NCBI GenBank assembly: GCA_003252395.1
Contig: QKEL01000011.1
Location: forward strand, 434,001 to 498,000
Origin: Spirochaetales bacterium
GTDB taxonomy: Bacteria; Spirochaetota; Spirochaetia; Treponematales; Treponemataceae
Length of the DNA stretch: 64,000 bases
Direction of reading: 5' to 3'
Shown: positions 43,508-51,502 of the stretch, in pieces
Position numbering within the stretch: the first letter of the stretch is position 1
Layout of the letters: each line of letters starts with the position of its first letter
Position numbers and translations under genes: made by a program
The notes under the pieces: model-generated
The model's database searches: none
Seen by the model: only the letters and a program-made list of their open reading frames with translations
What the model was told of the DNA's origin: nothing

Positions 43508-44113
43508 TTACTCCCCGATAAAGGCCGTAATGCGACCCAAAAGTTCGCCGTATTCCTCAAATGCCGGCAATCCGGGATTTTGCGAACGAATCGACTCGGG
43601 GGCCCGGAAAAGGGCGCCTGAATCCGCGGTCTTGATCATGGAGAGGTCATTGAACGAGTCTCCCGCGGCGAATACCTTCATATTGATCGAATGGAGGGCT
43701 TCCACGGCCTTGCGCTTGCCGTCATGTTGCCGAAGCTCGTAGCCGGAAACGCGGCCGTTCGGCTCAACCGTCAGGGAATTGCAAAACAGGGTGGGATACC
43801 CCAGCTTTGCCATGAGCGGCTTGGCGAATTGCGTGAACGTGTCCGAAAGGATGATTACCTGGGCCAGGCCTTTCAGCTCGTCTATGAACGCCTTCGCTCC
43901 CGGAAGCGGATCCATGCCGCCTATGACCCTTTGGATGTCCGCGAGCTTCAGTCCGTTCCGGTCAAGAATGGCGAGCCGGTATTTCATGAGCTTATCGTAA
44001 TCCGGCTCGTCCCTGGTGGTAATTCTCAATTCGCCGATGTTGGTCGCCTTCGAAAATTCTATCCAGATTTCGGGAACGAGAACGCCTTCGAGGTCAAGAC
44101 AAACGACATGCAT
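43508..44113 (-). CDS. thrH: ThrH-type phosphoserine phosphatase / homoserine phosphotransferase
   Basis: 201 aa from the ATG at 44113 (AGGAGT upstream); the longer frame has no support. It is a HAD-family enzyme: motif 1 CLDLEGVLVPEIWIEF, motif 2 VIILSDTFTQFAKPLM, motif 3 HDGKRKAVEAL, motif 4 KVFAAGDSFNDLSMI. In motif 1 the DxE form (DLEG) is that of ThrH rather than SerB (DxD). ThrH dephosphorylates phosphoserine and can move phosphate to homoserine, so it links serine and threonine synthesis. Cytoplasmic, monocistronic. Confidence 0.92.
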   Translation of the reverse strand: MHVVCLDLEGVLVPEIWIEFSKATNIGELRITTRDEPDYDKLMKYRLAILDRNGLKLADIQRVIGGMDPLPGAKAFIDELKGLAQVIILSDTFTQFAKPLMAKLGYPTLFCNSLTVEPNGRVSGYELRQHDGKRKAVEALHSINMKVFAAGDSFNDLSMIKTADSGALFRAPESIRSQNPGLPAFEEYGELLGRITAFIGE

Positions 44114-44270
44114 GGGGAAACTCCTGGAATAAACCGTAGGCCCCGCCAGATTGCGAAACGGCGGACCCTCGAGTGATACCCTATCAAAAAGCGGGCGCCT
44201 TCTCAAGCGAGAATGCGCCCGCTGAAGTATTTTTTCAGTCCCTTTTCCGGAGCCCTTCTTGGCCAGTTCG

Positions 44271-46103
44271 TCAGGCGCCTGCCATAACCTGCACGGCGGC
44301 CTGGGCGAGGGAGTCCTCGTCCAGGAATTGACGGGTATAGAGCTTCCAGTACGAACCGCGAAGGGCCATAAGCTCGTCGTGGGTCCCGTCTTCGATCACC
44401 GTCCCCGCGTCCATAACGACGATCCGATCGGCGTTCCGAATCGTGGAAAGCCGGTGAGCGATCACGATACTGGTACGGTTCGCGAGAAGCCGGTCCACGG
44501 CGCCCTGAATAAGCACTTCGGTTTCGGTATCCACCGAACTCGTCGCCTCGTCGAGCACCATAATCCGGGGGTCCGCCACCAGGGCGCGCGCCAAGCTGAT
44601 GAGCTGCTTTTGGCCCACCGAGAGAAGCACGCCGCCTTCGCCTACCGTCGTATCGAAACCCTTCTCGAGCTTTTCTATAAACCCGAGGGCGTTCGCGTCG
44701 CGCGCCGCATTCCGTATCTCCTCGTCCGTCGCGTCCAGCCGGCCGTAACGGATATTGTCCCGAATGGTTCCCGAGAAGAGGAGCGGCGTCTGCAGCACGT
44801 ACCCAAGCCGGCGGTGAAGCCAATGCTGGGTCCGTTCCCGATAATCCGAGCCGTCCACGAGCACCGAGCCTTCCTGCGGTTCGTAAAACCGGCACAGCAG
44901 GTTTACCAGCGTGGATTTTCCGCAGCCGGTTTCGCCGACCACCGCGAGGGTTTGCCCCTCGGGAATCCTCAGGGAGAAATCCCGGAAGATCCACGGGCCG
45001 TTCTCCGAGTACCGGAACGAGACCCGGTCCAACGCAAGCTCCCCGCGAACGTCGCCCTCGGAGATCGCCCCCTCCCGGTCAAGAATTTCCGGCTGGGTTT
45101 CCACCAGGCCCAGAAGCCGCTCGGCGCTCGCTTGGGCGGCCTGGAACTCGGAAAGGACGCGCGCTACCTCGCGGGCGGGGTCGAAAAACATCATGGCGTA
45201 ATTCACGAACGCCACGAGGGTCCCGAATGAAATGATTCCCTTAACCACGAAAGACCCCCCCGCGCCGAGGGCCAACGCGGCCCCCGTCGCGGCGAGGAAA
45301 ATAACGATCGGAAGATACAAGGCCGATAGCCGCGCGGCCTTGATCGAATAATCCCGGAGCGTTGAGCTTCTCGCGCCGAATTCGGTACGGTTGTACGATT
45401 CGAGCACGAGGGTCTTGGAGGTTCGAGCCCCCTGCAGCCCTTCATTGAACGTCCCCGTGAGGATTGAGTTGGCCTTCCGCGCCTTCCGCTGTGCCTGCAA
45501 TATCCGCTTTTGGAAAACGAACGTGGCAAGGAGCAAAAAAGGAACGAAAGAAAGCGATATCGCCGCGAGAAGCGGGTGCATCGCCACCATAAAACAGATG
45601 ATCGAGACCATCATCGAGCTGCCCCAGACCAAGTCGACAATTCCCCAGGCGATGGTATCCCCCAGTTTCTGGGCGTCCGAGGTCATCCGCGCCATGATCC
45701 ACCCCGCGGGCGTTCGGTCGTAGTACGAAAAGCTCAGCTCCTGAAGGCGATTGAACGCCCGGTCCCGGAGGGTGTGGCAGAGCCGTACCTCGATAATTCC
45801 CGCGATGATGATGAACCCCCAGACGTTAATTCCCTGCCAGAGGGCCAATAAGGCATACTTTACGATGAAAGCCGCGATCCTGTTTTCAATACCCGGCGTT
45901 CCGAGCGCCGGCACCAACGTGTCTATGGCGAACCGGGTCATCTGGGGAAATACGCCGTCTATGACGGCGACTCCCACCATGATGAAAACCATGATCCCCA
46001 TAAGGGGATACAGGGGTTTCCCGAAACGCAAAATTTTCTTCCAAACGTCCCAATCGAATCGGGAACTATAGTCCTTTTCTTCAAATTCTTTTTTTTCAGA
46101 CAT
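44271..46103 (-). CDS. ABC exporter subunit (permease-ATPase half), catalytic-Walker partner
   Basis: 610 aa: six membrane helices (about 25-320) fused to an ABC ATPase. Walker A is GETGCGKSTLV, Walker B ends in IMVLDEATSSVD with the catalytic Glu, but the signature is LSVGQKQLI instead of LSGGQ. The upstream gene product shows the reverse pattern, so the two form a heterodimer with one competent and one degenerate ATP site, like LmrCD or BmrCD. It is the second gene of a two-gene operon, 18 bp after its partner. Drugs, lipids or peptides are possible substrates. Confidence 0.92.
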   Translation of the reverse strand: MSEKKEFEEKDYSSRFDWDVWKKILRFGKPLYPLMGIMVFIMVGVAVIDGVFPQMTRFAIDTLVPALGTPGIENRIAAFIVKYALLALWQGINVWGFIIIAGIIEVRLCHTLRDRAFNRLQELSFSYYDRTPAGWIMARMTSDAQKLGDTIAWGIVDLVWGSSMMVSIICFMVAMHPLLAAISLSFVPFLLLATFVFQKRILQAQRKARKANSILTGTFNEGLQGARTSKTLVLESYNRTEFGARSSTLRDYSIKAARLSALYLPIVIFLAATGAALALGAGGSFVVKGIISFGTLVAFVNYAMMFFDPAREVARVLSEFQAAQASAERLLGLVETQPEILDREGAISEGDVRGELALDRVSFRYSENGPWIFRDFSLRIPEGQTLAVVGETGCGKSTLVNLLCRFYEPQEGSVLVDGSDYRERTQHWLHRRLGYVLQTPLLFSGTIRDNIRYGRLDATDEEIRNAARDANALGFIEKLEKGFDTTVGEGGVLLSVGQKQLISLARALVADPRIMVLDEATSSVDTETEVLIQGAVDRLLANRTSIVIAHRLSTIRNADRIVVMDAGTVIEDGTHDELMALRGSYWKLYTRQFLDEDSLAQAAVQVMAGA

Positions 46104-46121
46104 TTCTTTTGCCTTTTTCGC

Positions 46122-48104
46122 TCAGCCGCAGATCGCGCTCTGCAGCTCGGCCAGTCTCCGGTAGAGACCCGGCCGTTCTAGAAGGTCCTCGTGTCGGCCA
46201 TGATCGGTGATCCTGCCGTCCTCGAGAACCAGAATCTGGTCCGCCTCCGCCAGGGTGGTCAGGCGGTGGGCGATGATGATCGTGGTGGTACCCCCCGGTC
46301 CCGTCGACGACCCCTTCCCGATCGCTTGGCGGATCATCCGGTCGGTTTCGGTATCCACCGCGCTGAGTGAATCGTCCAGCACCAGAATCGGGGTTTCGCG
46401 GATCAGCGCCCTCGCCAGGGAAAGCCGTTGCCGTTGTCCTCCCGAGAGCGTCACGCCCCGCTCCCCGACCATGGTCGCGTACCCCTCCTGGAACCCTTCG
46501 GCCACTTGGTGGAAGGCGGCCTTTTCCGCGGCCTCGACGATCCGCGCCTCGTCCGATTCAGCCTGCCCAATGCAGATGTTTTCCTTCACCGTCTTGCCGT
46601 ACAGGAACCCGTCCTGCAACACCAAGGCGATTTTGGAGCGCAAGGCCCGCTTCGGTATGGTCCGCACGTCGCGTCCGTCTATCAGTATCCGGCCCGAAGT
46701 CGGCTCGTAGAGCCGCAGGAGCAGGTGCACCAGGGTAGACTTTCCGCTTCCGGTCGGCCCCACGATGGCCAAGTGCTCCCCGGCCCGCATCTTGAACGAA
46801 ACGTCCTTCAGCACCGAGGTACCGTCCGGATAGGTAAAGCTCACGTTGCGGAATTCTATCGAACCGAGCGACCAGTCCCGCTCATGGTGCCTTGAATGCC
46901 CGCTACCGTCCTCTAGCTCCAGAATCTCGGTCTCGTCCAAGTCGTTTTCCCTTCGCAGGGCGAGCAGTTCGGCCATGCGGCCCAAGGCGACCTTCGTCTT
47001 GCCCGTATCGGCGAGTATGCGCCCAAACTGGCGGATCGGCCATAAAACCTGTTGCTCGTACGTCATGAAGAGCACGAGGGTTCCCAGCGTCACGCTACCG
47101 ACCGTATAGAGCCGCAAGCCCGTCCCCAGCACGATTCCGAGCTGAAAAAGCCCGAGGAAGCTGGAAAAGCCCCAGTAGAAGGCCAACCAGGCGATCAGTT
47201 TGAAAACCTGGTCCCGAAAACGGGTATTCGCCGCGGCGAACCGTTCCAGTTCGTATTGCTGCCGCGCGAAAGCGCGGACTACCCGAACGCCGGTCACGTT
47301 TTCCTGCACGATTCCGGAAAGAACGCCCTCTCGCTCGTCGGCTCCCAGGAACAGCTTTTCCACCACCTTATGAAAGAAAAAGGAAAAGGCGATGATCACG
47401 GGCATTACCAAAACGCCCCAGAGAGTCAGTCGGGTGCTCAGGCTCAGCATTACCGGGAAGGCGAACCCCGCGAGAATGAAGGTCCGGAACATCTCCACGA
47501 ATTCGAAGGCGATGAACCGGCGCGTCGTGTCGACGTCGGACGTGCACCGTTGGAGCCAATCCCCGGTTTGCGCCCGAAGGAGCGCCTCGTAGGGTAAATC
47601 CTGAATATGCCCGTAAAGGCGGTCCCGCATCCGCTTCGCCGCCCGCTCCGCGGACATATTCACCGTGTACGAGGTGACGAAACTGAACAGGGCCTGCAAG
47701 AGGATGAAGGCGATGAAGGCAAGCCCCACGGCCCACAGATGGGTCCGAAGCCAGGGCCTCCAAATCCAGGAAGAGGCCACGGCCTCGCCCATCGGTACGT
47801 CGTATCCCGACGCGACCGGAACCGGGAGCAAACCGCCGCCCGCAAGATCCTTTCCCAAGAACGGTTCCACGAGATAGATCAACGGCGCGGGAACCCATGG
47901 CGCCGAGGTACCGATAACGCTGTCGATAGTCAGTTTGACGATGACGGGCGACGCGAAGGTGAAAAACACCTCGCAGACGAGGGCCGCGAGTCCCGCGAGA
48001 TAGGCAAGACGCCACCCCGACAGGGATTCCCATAACAATCCGATACGCCCGAAACGGGCCCACGCGTTTTTTTGAATACTGTACGTTTCTTTGCTCTGTG
48101 ACAC
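46122..48104 (-). CDS. ABC exporter subunit (permease-ATPase half), degenerate-Walker partner
   Basis: 660 aa. GTG start with GGGAGG upstream. Six membrane helices (the first about 30-55) and a long extracytoplasmic loop between the first two (about 60-110) precede the ABC ATPase with Walker A GPTGSGKSTLV, signature LSGGQRQRLSLARAL, and Walker B LVLDDSLSAVD, where Asp replaces the catalytic Glu. Heterodimer partner of the following gene. The leader upstream contains a small ORF and an intrinsic terminator, so expression is probably set by attenuation as described for BmrCD of Bacillus subtilis. Confidence 0.92.
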   Translation of the reverse strand: MSQSKETYSIQKNAWARFGRIGLLWESLSGWRLAYLAGLAALVCEVFFTFASPVIVKLTIDSVIGTSAPWVPAPLIYLVEPFLGKDLAGGGLLPVPVASGYDVPMGEAVASSWIWRPWLRTHLWAVGLAFIAFILLQALFSFVTSYTVNMSAERAAKRMRDRLYGHIQDLPYEALLRAQTGDWLQRCTSDVDTTRRFIAFEFVEMFRTFILAGFAFPVMLSLSTRLTLWGVLVMPVIIAFSFFFHKVVEKLFLGADEREGVLSGIVQENVTGVRVVRAFARQQYELERFAAANTRFRDQVFKLIAWLAFYWGFSSFLGLFQLGIVLGTGLRLYTVGSVTLGTLVLFMTYEQQVLWPIRQFGRILADTGKTKVALGRMAELLALRRENDLDETEILELEDGSGHSRHHERDWSLGSIEFRNVSFTYPDGTSVLKDVSFKMRAGEHLAIVGPTGSGKSTLVHLLLRLYEPTSGRILIDGRDVRTIPKRALRSKIALVLQDGFLYGKTVKENICIGQAESDEARIVEAAEKAAFHQVAEGFQEGYATMVGERGVTLSGGQRQRLSLARALIRETPILVLDDSLSAVDTETDRMIRQAIGKGSSTGPGGTTTIIIAHRLTTLAEADQILVLEDGRITDHGRHEDLLERPGLYRRLAELQSAICG

Positions 48105-48185
48105 GGTCTTCCTCCCGGAAGCATCGTTAAGGGGTCATGAAGCCTGATCCGTGTCTTTTTTTCGCGTATGGGGGGAATGAAACGC

Positions 48186-48220
48186 AAAAAAAAGGACCAG
48201 GCCTCCTACGGCGCTGGTCC
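48186..48220 (-). terminator. Attenuator terminator upstream of the ABC exporter operon
   Basis: On the minus strand, GGACCAG (48214-48220) and CTGGTCC (48194-48200) form a GC-rich hairpin followed by eight T (48186-48193). It lies between the leader ORF stop (48242) and the exporter start (48104), where it would stop transcription unless the upstream arm is sequestered. Confidence 0.88.
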
Positions 48221-48241
48221 TCTTTTCCGGTTAAAAGGATA

Positions 48242-48346
48242 TCAGTCCAGATGGACAGACCGGATGGGCCAGGCGCCACGATTAACGGACACGACAGTGC
48301 CGCGATTAAAATCAAAGCATGCGGTGAAGGTTGCATTCTTAATCAT
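48242..48346 (-). CDS. 34-residue leader peptide of the ABC exporter operon
   Basis: A 35-codon frame with a good GGAG Shine-Dalgarno 6 nt before its ATG (48344-48346). It starts MIKNATFTACF and ends GAWPIRSVHLD. Its 3' half contains GGCGCCTGGCCC, which can pair imperfectly with the upstream arm of the terminator (GGACCAGCGCC), giving a plausible antiterminator. A ribosome paused early in the frame would leave this segment free. No run of one amino acid is present, so amino-acid attenuation is unlikely; antibiotic-stalled translation is the better model. The family of the peptide is not known to me. Confidence 0.7.
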   Translation of the reverse strand: MIKNATFTACFDFNRGTVVSVNRGAWPIRSVHLD

Positions 48347-48387
48347 TCCGGTCTCCTTTCTCTTTGAAGTTTTCGGTTTCCCGATGC

Positions 48388-48415
48388 GTTATAAAGCGAA
48401 CTTACTCCCGATCAA
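48388..48415 (-). promoter_or_regulatory. Promoter of the exporter leader
   Basis: -35 TTGATC (48410-48415), 16-bp spacer, -10 TATAAC (48388-48393), about 40 nt before the leader ORF. A TTGACA (48422-48427) with a poor -10 (TAAGTT) is an alternative. Confidence 0.65.
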
Positions 48416-48470
48416 AAAACATGTCAAGCCGGTATATAAAAATTTTTCGTTATTTTTCCAAAAAAACAAA

Positions 48471-48509
48471 AAAAAAGGGCCATTCACGAATTTCTTTCGT
48501 GAATGGCCC
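48471..48509 (-). terminator. Intrinsic terminator of the nitroreductase gene
   Basis: Perfect 14-bp arms GGGCCATTCACGAA (48477-48490) and TTCGTGAATGGCCC (48496-48509) with a 5-nt loop; T-tract on the minus strand. Confidence 0.9.
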
Positions 48510-48521
48510 CCTCGTTTTTAA

Positions 48522-49115
48522 TCACTCGTACACGATAAATCTGCCTTCCAACGGAGCAAATTCCTTCTCCACGGGATGGTTCAAATCCTTTCCGAACGGA
48601 ATCTGGGCAAGGAGATTCCAACTGGCCGGCACGTTCCACGCGGCCTTAACCTTGTCGTCGACAACCGGATTGTAGTGTTGCAAAGAGGCGCCAAGCCCCG
48701 CTTCCTCTAGGGCGGTCCAAACGACGTATTCGAGCATTCCGTTGGATTGCAGGGACCAAACGGGAAATTTATCGGCATAGAGGGAATACTGTTCCTGTAA
48801 TCCCTTAACCACCGCCTCGTCCTCAAAAAAGAGGACGGTTCCGTATCCCGCCGAAAATCCGTCCAAACGTTCCTGGGTTTTGCCAAAGGCGTCCGGCGGA
48901 ACGAGGGGTTTCAGGGAATCGCCCACGAGCTTCCAGAAGGTATCGCTTTCTTTCCCGAATAGAACCACGACCCTCCCGCTTTGGGAATTAAAAGGCGACG
49001 GGGTATGAAGCACGGCATCGCTTACGATGGCTTTGACCGTATCTTTCGACACGACCTCATCCTTACCGATGCTATACACGCTTCTCCTATGCTTTACCGC
49101 TTCCATAAAACTCAT
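48522..49115 (-). CDS. Nitroreductase-family protein (Frm2/Hbn1 type)
   Basis: 197 aa from the ATG at 49115, which has AGGAGG 8 nt upstream; the longer frame lacks support. The sequence runs SFMEAVKHRRSVYSIGKD, HTPSPFNSQSGRVVVLFG, FSAGYGTVLFFEDEAVVKGLQ, LYADKFPVWSLQSNGMLEYVVWTALEEAGLGASLQHYNPVVD, the pattern of the Frm2/Hbn1 subgroup. These FMN enzymes reduce nitro compounds or quinones with NAD(P)H and are often induced by electrophile or oxidative stress. A perfect 24-bp palindrome lies just upstream, pointing to a dedicated repressor. Confidence 0.93.
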   Translation of the reverse strand: MSFMEAVKHRRSVYSIGKDEVVSKDTVKAIVSDAVLHTPSPFNSQSGRVVVLFGKESDTFWKLVGDSLKPLVPPDAFGKTQERLDGFSAGYGTVLFFEDEAVVKGLQEQYSLYADKFPVWSLQSNGMLEYVVWTALEEAGLGASLQHYNPVVDDKVKAAWNVPASWNLLAQIPFGKDLNHPVEKEFAPLEGRFIVYE

Positions 49116-49132
49116 ATATATGCCTCCTACAG

Positions 49133-49173
49133 CTTTATATTGTATACAATATAAAGTAAGACGTATCTTACAA
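49133..49173. promoter_or_regulatory. 24-bp perfect palindrome and adjacent dyad between nitroreductase and nuclease genes
   Basis: Positions 49133-49156 read the same on both strands with centre TTGTATACAA. A second inverted repeat follows at 49157-49173 (GTAAGA...TCTTAC around a 4-bp centre, 49156-49171). They lie 18 bp upstream of the nitroreductase ATG on the minus strand and are consistent with an operator for a homodimeric repressor of the MarR, TetR or HxlR kind. Confidence 0.75.
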
Positions 49174-49231
49174 AAAGGCAACAAAAAAACCGATTCTAGA
49201 CCAAACCACGCCGATCTGTTATTACGAAACA

Positions 49232-50002
49232 ATGGGCGCCAGTCTCGGTCTTACGGGTATTATACTGCTCAGCTTTAAACTCTGCCTTTCCGGCTCCTCG
49301 CTCGTCGAGCTTCCCGCCGTATCGGATCGCGCGGCACTGCTCTTCCATCCGGGCTGCGTAATTCGGTATAACGCCGAAACCAGACAACCCGATTGGGTTT
49401 CCTACAAGCTGACCGCCGAAGAAGTCCGCGCGACGGAAGCTACCCGGACCAATGCCTTTCGCCCCGACCCGGAAGTGAAAACGCGGCTACCGACTGCCAA
49501 AGACTCAGACTACGCGCGCTCGGGCTATGACCGGGGACACCTTGCCCCGGCCGCCGACATGAAGCAATCCATGGGCGCCATGGTTGCATCGTTTTTCTTA
49601 AGCAATATCTCTCCCCAGTCCCCATCTCTCAATCGGGGTACCTGGTCAAAACTGGAAGAGGCTGTCCGACGCGAGGCCCTTCGTTCACAAGCGGTATATC
49701 TCGCGAGCGGGCCGGTTTTCTACGAAGATCGGGTAACCAGAACGAGAACCCGTATCGGTCCTTCGGGAATTCCGGTTCCCGACGCCTTCTTCAAGGTCCT
49801 CCTGGTACGCGACGCGTCCGCCGCAAGGGCCATCGCCTTTATACTGCCCAACGATTCGGTCGGCTCAAACCTTTTTCACTACGCGATGTCGGTGGATGAG
49901 GCGGAACGGATTACCGGGCTAGACTTTTTCCGCTATCTTCCCGACGAGGAAGAAGCCGCGGCGGAGTCGTCATTCGACGAGTCGGCTTGGTTTACGGAAT
50001 AG
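49232..50002 (+). CDS. DNA/RNA non-specific endonuclease, exported
   Basis: 256 aa. An N-terminal hydrophobic segment (GLTGIILLSFKLCLSGSS) looks like a signal peptide or anchor. The catalytic motif YDRGHLAPAADM (about residues 98-109) contains the His general base of the NUC1/Serratia nuclease family, with a downstream Asn in SNISPQSPSLNRGTW binding Mg. The enzyme would degrade DNA and RNA outside the cytoplasm, for nutrition or defence. The 3' end overlaps the convergent DUF1836 gene by 70 bp. No Shine-Dalgarno is evident, and the start is therefore less certain. Confidence 0.9.
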   Translation: MGASLGLTGIILLSFKLCLSGSSLVELPAVSDRAALLFHPGCVIRYNAETRQPDWVSYKLTAEEVRATEATRTNAFRPDPEVKTRLPTAKDSDYARSGYDRGHLAPAADMKQSMGAMVASFFLSNISPQSPSLNRGTWSKLEEAVRREALRSQAVYLASGPVFYEDRVTRTRTRIGPSGIPVPDAFFKVLLVRDASAARAIAFILPNDSVGSNLFHYAMSVDEAERITGLDFFRYLPDEEEAAAESSFDESAWFTE

Positions 50003-50589
50003 CTATTTCGAGCCAAGATGGTTTCAGAAACCAGGGATAAAACGTTCGCTTCGGCTGCCAGCGTGAGCGCAAAATAATCTAAATCGGATTCGCTTTCCTG
50101 CCCAAAAACCGTCGCCGTCTCAAGAACCGCGGCGACCCTTCGTAATACGGAATCGTTAATCTCCGCGAACCGCTCCGATACCGCCCGCATTGAAAGGGCG
50201 TTCGATAGTCGTTCTATCGCCTCAGAAAGCAACGAAAGCGGCAAAGCCCCCTTGGTCATTCGCAAAACGTAGAGTCGCGCCAAATGCTCGCGCGAATACC
50301 TTCTGTTATCGGGTCGAGGTAGATACCCTTTCTTTACGTAATTATTTACCCGATGCGCAGTAATCTCAAACCGGTCCCCCTCGGCAGTCCCATCTATCGA
50401 TCCATCGAGTTTCGATTCGTCAAGTTCGAGCGGCGCGCCCGCACAGCCAAGTAGTTGTTCCATGTATAAATCGAATTCAGGAAAAATGTCCCAACGCGCT
50501 GATTCATACTGCTTGAGCTTTTTGGCAATCTCGTTAAGCATGACTCTCCCCATTTCCATTACTATATCATCGGGTACCGGTATCTGCAT
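49933..50589 (-). CDS. DUF1836 MerR-like regulator
   Basis: 218 aa. The pattern WDIFPEFDLYMEQLLGCAG, then FEITAHRVNNYVKKGYLPRPDNRRYSREHLARLYVLRMTKGALPLSLLSEAI, is that of DUF1836, a MerR-like winged-helix domain; the function is generally unknown. The C-terminus is serine-rich (SNDDSAAASSSSGR). AAGGAAGG precedes the ATG. The gene is divergent from arfB, which has a 12-bp palindrome in its promoter, and convergent with the nuclease gene. Confidence 0.78.
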   Translation of the reverse strand: MQIPVPDDIVMEMGRVMLNEIAKKLKQYESARWDIFPEFDLYMEQLLGCAGAPLELDESKLDGSIDGTAEGDRFEITAHRVNNYVKKGYLPRPDNRRYSREHLARLYVLRMTKGALPLSLLSEAIERLSNALSMRAVSERFAEINDSVLRRVAAVLETATVFGQESESDLDYFALTLAAEANVLSLVSETILARNSYSVNQADSSNDDSAAASSSSGR

Positions 50590-50610
50590 ATACCCTTCCT
50601 TTTCGCTCTC

Positions 50611-50639
50611 TTGACCGTTTTTATTCAGTACTGAATACT
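50611..50639 (+). promoter_or_regulatory. Promoter of arfB with operator-like palindrome, predicted leaderless
   Basis: -35 TTGACC (50611-50616), 17-bp spacer, -10 AATACT (50634-50639), 6 nt to the ATG at 50646. The perfect palindrome TTCAGTACTGAA (50624-50635) fills the space before the -10 box, a repressor position; the divergent DUF1836 protein is a candidate. Confidence 0.6.
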
Positions 50640-50645
50640 GAGCAC

Positions 50646-51065
50646 ATGAATGAACCAGAACTCAGAAAATCCATAGCGAGCCTCCTCTCCTGCACTTTTT
50701 CTCGCTCTGGTGGTCCGGGCGGACAAAACGTAAACAAGGTAAATACGCGAGTTAGAGCAACCATTGACATACAAGAGCTTCAGGGCATCACAGAGAGAGA
50801 GCGGTTAAGAATTAGTGAGAAGCTCTCAAACCGAATAGATCAGGAAGGGAATCTTTCACTCTTTGTCGATACGGAACGAACGCAACTACGAAATCGGGAT
50901 ATCGCCTATGAGAGGATGGTTTCCCTGATTCTGTCTGCCGCGCGCATACCTAAACAAAGAATTCCGACCAAGGCGACAAAAAGCTCAAAGGTAAAACGCT
51001 TGGAAATCAAGCGTATAAGAAGTTCAATTAAAGAAGGCCGCTCACGCCTTTCAGAGGAAGAGTAA
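50646..51065 (+). CDS. arfB: Ribosome-rescue peptidyl-tRNA hydrolase ArfB-like
   Basis: 139 aa. The release-factor motif is SRSGGPGGQNVNKVNTRV (GGQ about residues 25-27), followed by the basic C-terminal tail (KATKSSKVKRLEIKRIRSSIKEGRSRLSEEE), which in ArfB enters the empty mRNA channel. It frees stalled ribosomes by hydrolysing peptidyl-tRNA. Stop TAA at 51063-51065 is followed directly by a parS site. A predicted promoter leaves almost no leader. Confidence 0.9.
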   Translation: MNEPELRKSIASLLSCTFSRSGGPGGQNVNKVNTRVRATIDIQELQGITERERLRISEKLSNRIDQEGNLSLFVDTERTQLRNRDIAYERMVSLILSAARIPKQRIPTKATKSSKVKRLEIKRIRSSIKEGRSRLSEEE

Positions 51066-51081
51066 TGTTTCACGTGAAACA
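51066..51081. promoter_or_regulatory. parS: parS centromere site 1
   Basis: TGTTTCACGTGAAACA, an exact match to the bacterial ParB-binding consensus. It starts at the base after the arfB stop codon. It is about 5.9 kb from dnaA and marks the origin-proximal segregation region. Confidence 0.95.
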
Positions 51082-51486
51082 TTTCTAAAAGAACCACTAG
51101 CTTCGTGATATTCCCGTATTTTTAATACCCCATAGCGTTTCTAAAACCCCTGATCTCTTATCTCGTCTTTTTTCCGTGTAGATCGTCAGTAACGTGTAGG
51201 TTTTAAAAAACAATAAACCGATACCAAGGAAAATTCTCATTGAATCTACTATACCTATCTTTTGGTAGTATTATACGTCTAAACACAATACTACTACCTC
51301 CTATTCATCACGCAGAATGTTCTAAAAAGCCACAACGAAATCGACTCTCCCCGAGATGTAACTGACCCTTTTTGGTATTCCTCATTACGTTTCGTACGTA
51401 AAGAAAAAAAAGCTGCCGGATCTTACGACCCGGCAGCACCTGATGGAACACCGTATTCCCCATACGGCCTTGTTTCTGAGCAAATT
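51082..51486. other. Non-coding segment between two parS sites
   Basis: No convincing gene. It contains an intrinsic terminator for the minus strand (GCTGCCGG 51412-51419 with CCGGCAGC 51430-51437 and a U-tract from 51404-51411) ending vapBC transcription, and a possible hairpin GGTAGTATT (51264-51272) / AATACTACTACC (51287-51298). The composition is more AT-rich than the surroundings. Confidence 0.7.
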
Positions 51487-51502
51487 TGTTTCACGTGAAA
51501 CA
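51487..51502. promoter_or_regulatory. parS: parS centromere site 2, inside the vapC 3' end
   Basis: A second exact TGTTTCACGTGAAACA, 421 bp from site 1. Read on the minus strand in the vapC frame it codes TGT TTC ACG TGA, the last three residues (Cys-Phe-Thr) and stop codon of the toxin. The gene for ParB is not in the window. Confidence 0.95.
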
